Assembly: GCA_015680685.1 (NCBI GenBank)
Contig: MNCI01020942.1
Coordinates: forward strand, 21,776-85,775
DNA from: Gnetum montanum
Taxonomy: Eukaryota > Streptophyta > Gnetopsida > Gnetales > Gnetaceae
Direction of reading: 5' to 3'
Length of the DNA: 64,000 bases
In this document: in pieces, positions 58,724 through 64,000 of the stretch
How the letters are laid out: each line of letters begins with the position of its first letter
Position numbering within the stretch: position 1 is the first letter of the stretch
The notes under the pieces: model-generated
What the model was told of the DNA's origin: nothing
What the model saw: only the letters and a program-made list of their open reading frames with translations
The model's database searches: none
Position numbers and translations under genes: made by a program

Positions 58724-59232
58724 TGATGAGCCCTGATATTGCGTACGCAGTATTGCGGCCCACCGCAATGTCTATAAATAAGAGGCAGCCTTCCTTTTTC
58801 TAAGCTCTTAGACTTAGAACCTTAGCTAAACTCTTGTAGTTTTACCATTCCAGAGTTAGAATAATTTCCATGTGCTCACAGTAGGAGTCTTAAAGTGAAC
58901 GGATCATTATTTGAGCAAATTGTACTTGAGCACACATTTGTGTACAGCAATAAAGATGAACTTTATGATAAACCTTGTAGCATGTGGATTAAGCTAAATA
59001 GTAATTAATTATTGTTGAATGTTTAAATGCTTTCCTAGTTAATTAATCTCTTTCTCAACCCTTGACTCTTCTAGTTAAGTACACTTAGTACGACCACTTC
59101 AAGCATGTGTGTAGCGCTTGGTAACCCAGTAACGAGTAGCGTTTGGTAATCCCAACAGCATTGCACTGGTTTAAGATGTGTGCAGAAAGTAGGAACAAAT
59201 ATTGGTGTTAGGACAATTAGAGCTTAGTTAGT
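58724..59232 (+). repeat. Family-C LTR copy C2, partial
   Basis: Starts TGATGAGCCCTGATATTG, with a TATA box GTCTATAAATAAGAG near 58,770-58,784, and matches C1 and C3 in reverse complement through CTTGGTAATCCCAACAG. It stops at the end of C3, which probably interrupts it; the rest may lie beyond the right edge. Confidence 0.65.
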
Positions 59233-60124
59233 TGATGAGTGAAGAGGTACCCCTACACTCAACCATACTAATATGAGCGTTCATGCACGATTCGGTCGAA
59301 CTCCGTGGATAGGCTAGTTGTGGTATCTAGATCGTTACATGTTGATCGCAGTTCGCTATCTTCCCACTTGGACTAGTATTTGCTTTGTCACATATGGTTT
59401 AGTCCAGAGTGAGGTGTATGATATGATCCTAAACTAACGCTACTCCTAGAGACAATGGAAAATAATCTTGATTAAACTAATGAGTAATAGGAAATGAAGT
59501 CTAAACTAACCTAAGTGTGATGTGCATATGTTCCTTAATCATCTGTACACATCTTAGACCTCGTGCACAACTACTACTGGGATTACCAAGCGTAGATCCT
59601 AGGTATGCTACTGGGTTACCAAGTAGTCACACTTAAATGGTCATGATTAAGTTGTACTCATTCCGCAGTTAACAACAAAAATAGTAAATGATGGTAAAGA
59701 AATATTAACTAAGAAAACAATAAATAAAAATAATAATTAATGATAACAATTAAATAATTAAAACTAAGTGAATGCTACAATGATGAAGTAATCTCGATCT
59801 TTATTGTCGATCATGTGCGTGTCCAAGTATATCACACTTGAATAAAGGTTCCGTACAATTACAAGCATCACACTGTGGGCATGCACTTGGGAAAATAATC
59901 TAACTCCTATGAAAACAAACTGCAAGAGTCTAGCTACAATTAACTCAAAAGATGCCTAGGTGTGGTAGAGGGCCAGTTATTTATAGGCTAAAATAGGCCC
60001 TATGTAAACGAGGCCATGTCGACGCATGGAGGGATGTGTCGATGGGGCCATGTCGACGCAGTAGCGTATACGGGGCCCCGTATACATGGCCTAGTAGATG
60101 CATCAACTATATATCGCTTCATCA
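59233..60124 (-). repeat. Family-C LTR copy C3 (3' LTR of the right-edge element)
   Basis: The minus strand runs from TGATGAAGCGATATATAG at 60,124 to CACTCATCA at 59,233, 892 bp. A TATA box (CCTATAAATAACTGG) lies at about 59,970-59,985. A purine tract GCCATGGGGATA precedes the start. With C2 it forms an imperfect inverted repeat centred near 59,390. Confidence 0.75.
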
Positions 60125-62462
60125 TATCCCCATGGCTGAGTAAAAACTCATCCTTGAGTCAAAGAAGGTGAGGAACAAACTTAATTGAATACACAATGGA
60201 TAGGTATGGGATTATTGACTAACTAGAAATTTATTCATACCGTAGTGGAGAATTAAAAAAAATTTGGACACAGACACAAAAGACAAAACTTGTGGAACTC
60301 ATGGGATTCCTGGTAGTGGTGGCTTCTCCATGGGTGCCTTTCCTTTGTCTTATGCATTGGGCTTCTGAGATTGGTACCATTGAATAAGCACTTGACATTT
60401 CTCCTCTTCTATTTGAGGATTATGAGCCGTCCATGCAGATGGTCCAATGTTTGATGGAGTCAACACTTTTCATGGACATGGCAGCTGTAGGAACACTTGA
60501 CTGGCCTTGACATGCCATGCTGCAAATAGCCGTCGTTCTTCTTCATAGGCCTAGGCCCTGACCTCTCCTCCCTTTTCTTGGATAGATTATGTAGTAACAA
60601 GAGTTTCATGATGAATGCTAAATGTTTGCCTTCTACTTTGCATGTTCTGCATGAGGTCCTTGGCCTTTGCCTCCTCCAAGTCATTCGGTTGCACCTTGAG
60701 AAGGTCATCGTTGTTGTCTTCTTTTAGGGGCCATCTATAATCACATAAAGATCAATTGTTAGTAAGGTTATTAAAAAAAAGTTCAATGATTTCATACCTT
60801 ACTCATTGCCTTTAATAAATGTTGCATTCTTTACTTAGTATGATTTTAGAGTTAGAAATTTTTCAAGGAAGTTGCCCTAAAAGTGTAATGTCGGACCTAG
60901 TTTTGAGGAACGTTTGATAAAATGATGACAAAGAAAAGAATAGATTTGGCAATGAAGTACTTAGAGGGTATAAGATGATGTGGTGGTGTGCAACAAGTAC
61001 AAATTACAAAAGTCACGCAAGTGGGTCCTCCCCAAAGCAGGTTCCAACCTATATGCCCTTGCGTAACCACACCTTAAGATGTTCATAGGCACTAGAAGGG
61101 TTAAATGTAATCTATACTGATGCAACAAAACATACACATGTTGATACCACCATGATGAGGTATGAATTCAATGCTATACAAGACACGAGTCACAAATACA
61201 TGAACAACGAGATGGAATGAATTGGAGAAGGGATTGCAGAGATTGGGATGTGAGGTAACTGACTCAAGGCATAATGAATCTTGAGTGTAGGGCATGATTA
61301 ATGTGTCATTAGCCTATCATTTCAAAATCAAGACTAACTCCATTCCCCTGATCAGTGGCATTGCATCATTTCATCCAATGATGAACAACCATAAGAGCAC
61401 CATGACAACAAGGCATACGATCACTTGGCATTTTATGCAAGGGAGGAGTGACTTGGAATTTCTTTGAAGCATATATATATATATTTTTTGGTTGCTTTAG
61501 CACACTCTCTTTTCCCTCTTGTCTCTCTTCTCTTTTTTTTTTGTTTTTTTTGTGTGCCTTTAATACTCTTACTCCCATTTTTCATTAAATCTACAAGGAT
61601 CTTAGTACAACCAAGCTACATGATAGTACCTACAGATGTTACCAAAGAGAATTCACAAGTTCCCTTGATGTCACACCCTGTCCATTCCCTCTTAGTCCAT
61701 CATTTTTCACTCTAGGCACAATGAACACAAAATTACTTTAAGTGTTAATGATGTCAAGAATATCATCGTACCTAGAGTAGAACCTCTTATTAATAGAATG
61801 GTTGGGTCGATGTGATGGGCTTGCTATTCAAATAATTAATCACCTAAGACTTGATAGCATAAAACAACACCTCAACCAATGAGCCACATGAGTGTTTTAT
61901 TCGTAGATGAGATTACTCATAAAAAGATAAAAATACAAAAAGATAAAACAATAAATTAAAAGGTGAAAAACTGGAAAACAAGAAGTTGAAAAATTAAAGA
62001 AATAGAAAAACATTTATTAATTCTATGTTGTTAGAATGGAGGATACCCCCAATAACTAAATGGTTGAGCATGGCTAGAATTAATAAATGGAAGGTGGGGA
62101 TCCTTGCATGTTGAAAATATTGGGACCTGGTCATACTTAACCCATTGGGGTTCACACACTTGATTAGAGTTGACATAGTGGGGCAAGTTATAAGATGTGG
62201 TTAATTTATAAGGAGTTGACCCACTATGGTACTTGTGATCGTAAGATGGTATGCAAGGATCAACATGTCTTCCCATGTGGAAATATTCATTGGGCCCCAT
62301 GGTTGTTGGAGTATTGAGTGATGGCCTTGATAAGGTAGCATGAGGCGTTGTGTTCGAAGAGGAAGATGCACCACAATGTTGGATTTGTGATGAGTTGTCA
62401 GATGCAGTGATTTCTGAACTGTGGTGTTCCTTTCGATGGTCACGTCTAAAGAACGGACACCT
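60125..62462 (-). other. Noncoding interior of the right-edge C element
   Basis: Between gag and the 3' LTR there is no recognisable protease, RT or integrase in either strand. This suggests internal deletion or a nonautonomous derivative. A short (AT)n tract lies at 61,471-61,484. Confidence 0.5.
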
Positions 62463-64000
62463 TCAATGTTGTGAAGGACCTCCACTACTATTGATAGTAG
62501 CAGAACAAGTAACATTTATGGATTGGTGCTGTGGTGCAAAATCTTCTGGCATAGCTGGCGGTGATGTAGAAGGGGGTGAAGTATGAGAATGTCGAGGTTG
62601 AGGAGAAGTGCAAGGGACATGAGGTGGTGATCTTGTTGGAGAGGACATGGATGGATAGTACTTGGGAGAATGATAACAATGAGGTGAGGTAGAGGATGAT
62701 GATCTTCTTGGAGAAACAGGGTGTTGAACATAATAAGCATTTTGTGTTGGGACATACGAAGGGCATGGTCTAGTTGGCGGTGGCCTTCCCCACAACTGAG
62801 GTTTTTGCCACTGTGGTTGAACCTGATATTTCTGTACAAAATCTGGATGTAACATTCCTTCCCAATGCTCATGTAAATGTGACAAAAATGGACATTGGCC
62901 TTTGGGGTGATCGTACAGATAGATGTTACATTGATACGTATGATTGACAGTTGAGTTCTTATCCTTATTCTTTTCTACCCTTTGTTTCGATTGTCATGTG
63001 GTGTTCTATCCTGTTTCTCGATTTGGCATAGTTCTTCCTCTAATAATGTTGGCATATTCTTCAAATCTTTCATGTACCCAGTCTATCATCTTATTGATCT
63101 TTGCCTCAAATTAATCTAGTGATTGTAGGATTGGCAAAGATGATTCCACCTCCTTGAAGTGGGTGGATTTCTCCTCTTCATGATTATGGACCCTTGTTAA
63201 GTTGGGATTTTGGTCCTGTTGAGAACTTTCAACATTCTCCCATTTGGCTATTTCTCCTTCTTTTTTTGCTTTTTGCTTAATAAGCTCTTGGAGTTGATGG
63301 GTTCGTAGCTCATATAGTTGACCTTGGGCGTACATCCCTAGGGTCTCTCTTGTTTCATTGTGGAGTCCATCTACGATATGATACATTAGCCTCTCCTCGG
63401 AGAACCCATGCCCTGGGCAGTTGTTTAATAGTGCATAATATCTTTCTAAGGCCATGTCCAAGGGTTCATGTTGTGCTTGTTTCCATTCTTGGATTTGTCT
63501 CCTCAAGGCTGACACTCTCGCATAGGTTTGATATCTTTTGTTAAAAAGTTCTACGATTGTCGTCCAATGTTGAATTGATTTTGGTTTTAATGACCTATAC
63601 CATACTTTTGCTTAGCCAATGAGTGTCAGAGGAAAGAGCTTAAGTTTTTTCCACCCATTATAAATATTGTTCCATGTACAGGAATCATAGAAGGCTTGTA
63701 AATGTTGTTGCGGATCTAAATCATATCCTCCTGAAAACTTGGAAAAGTTGTTTAAATCGAGCATGGGTAGACAACTTTCCTTACGATGCCTGCGGGCTAT
63801 TTGAACAGCCTCTTGTATTTCTATTAAGCTTGTAGTGGCCAGTAGGGGTTAATTGTCACTAGATATGTTATGCAGTTGTGAGTTGGGATGATGTTATTTG
63901 TGTTGATTCTCATAAGAGACCCCTACATCAGATTGGGTACTCCAAACTTCATCATTATTATCATATAATTTGTTGGTTCTCCAATGAGTTGCTCTACTAG
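62463..64000 (-). pseudogene. Athila-like gag of the right-edge C element (partial, broken)
   Basis: One minus-strand frame from the window edge to a stop at 62,463. It shows the plant gypsy gag pattern: LDLNNFSKFSGGYDLDPQQH (about 63,770-63,710), a WYRSLKPKSIQHW block (about 63,600), then LRRQIQEWKQ and ERYYALLNNCPGHGF (63,505-63,420), closest to Athila-type gag. Downstream lie a degenerate zinc-knuckle-like CNIYLYDHPKGQC (about 62,915) and a Pro/Ser-rich tail (62,800-62,500). In-frame stops occur near 63,852, 63,616, 63,111 and around 63,000. The N terminus is outside the window. Confidence 0.7.

Noticed and set aside
1-64000. Bacterial-type defence system, integron, prophage or tRNA genes
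   Set aside because: No cluster, motif or cloverleaf-like sequence was seen; all coding signals are plant retrotransposon or plant host genes.

Overview
This window is nuclear DNA of a vascular plant, most likely one with a large, repeat-rich genome. A gymnosperm is possible, but I cannot fix the species. The evidence is plant-type Ty3/gypsy retrotransposons with GT-AG introns, a plant-only DUF247 gene, a class III peroxidase fragment and assembly gaps (runs of N). There is no bacterial or viral genome organisation. About 80% of the window is nested LTR retrotransposons.

Layout. (1) Positions 1-51,384 hold three related Tat-type gypsy elements nested in one another. Element B-minus (minus strand) runs from before position 1 to 36,853. 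Element A (plus, 832-18,859, 5-bp target duplication AGGGC) is inserted in the 3' untranslated part of B-minus. B-minus is itself inserted in the 5' LTR of element B-plus (plus strand, 36,854-51,384). All three share one order: LTR, PBS, gag-protease, an antisense gene, then RT / RNase H / second RNase H / integrase, a TAAACT repeat array, a long 3' noncoding tail, PPT and LTR. (2) 51,385-52,550 is a broken LTR of a second family (C), unremarkable sequence and a tandem repeat. (3) 52,577-54,421 (minus) is the only intact host gene, a DUF247 protein, with a TATA box and a solo LTR (54,563-55,048) just upstream. (4) 55,690-56,005 is a peroxidase last-exon fragment. (5) 57,610-64,000 holds several family-C LTRs in opposing orientations and the gag region of a C element on the minus strand, running off the right edge.

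The most interesting system is the antisense gene inside the gypsy elements. In A it can be followed as eight exons on the minus strand (12,159 to 7,531) with GT-AG junctions whose phases agree, its own ATG and its own TATA box. The C-terminal half, including three intron positions of similar length, recurs antisense in B-minus, and its last exons recur in B-plus. Its N-terminal part resembles an FCP1/HAD-type phosphatase domain that has lost its catalytic aspartates. In each element it is bracketed by arrays of a TAAACT(A/G)GC motif, which also follow integrase. A second signal is the palindromic GCGTATACGC motif, which fills A's LTRs, A's leader and intron 1 of A's antisense gene; the B LTRs carry its CpG-decayed form (TATGCT for TACGCT).

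A caution for users: 18,952-21,031 appears to be an assembly artefact, in which three exact copies of neighbouring sequence are joined by single N characters.
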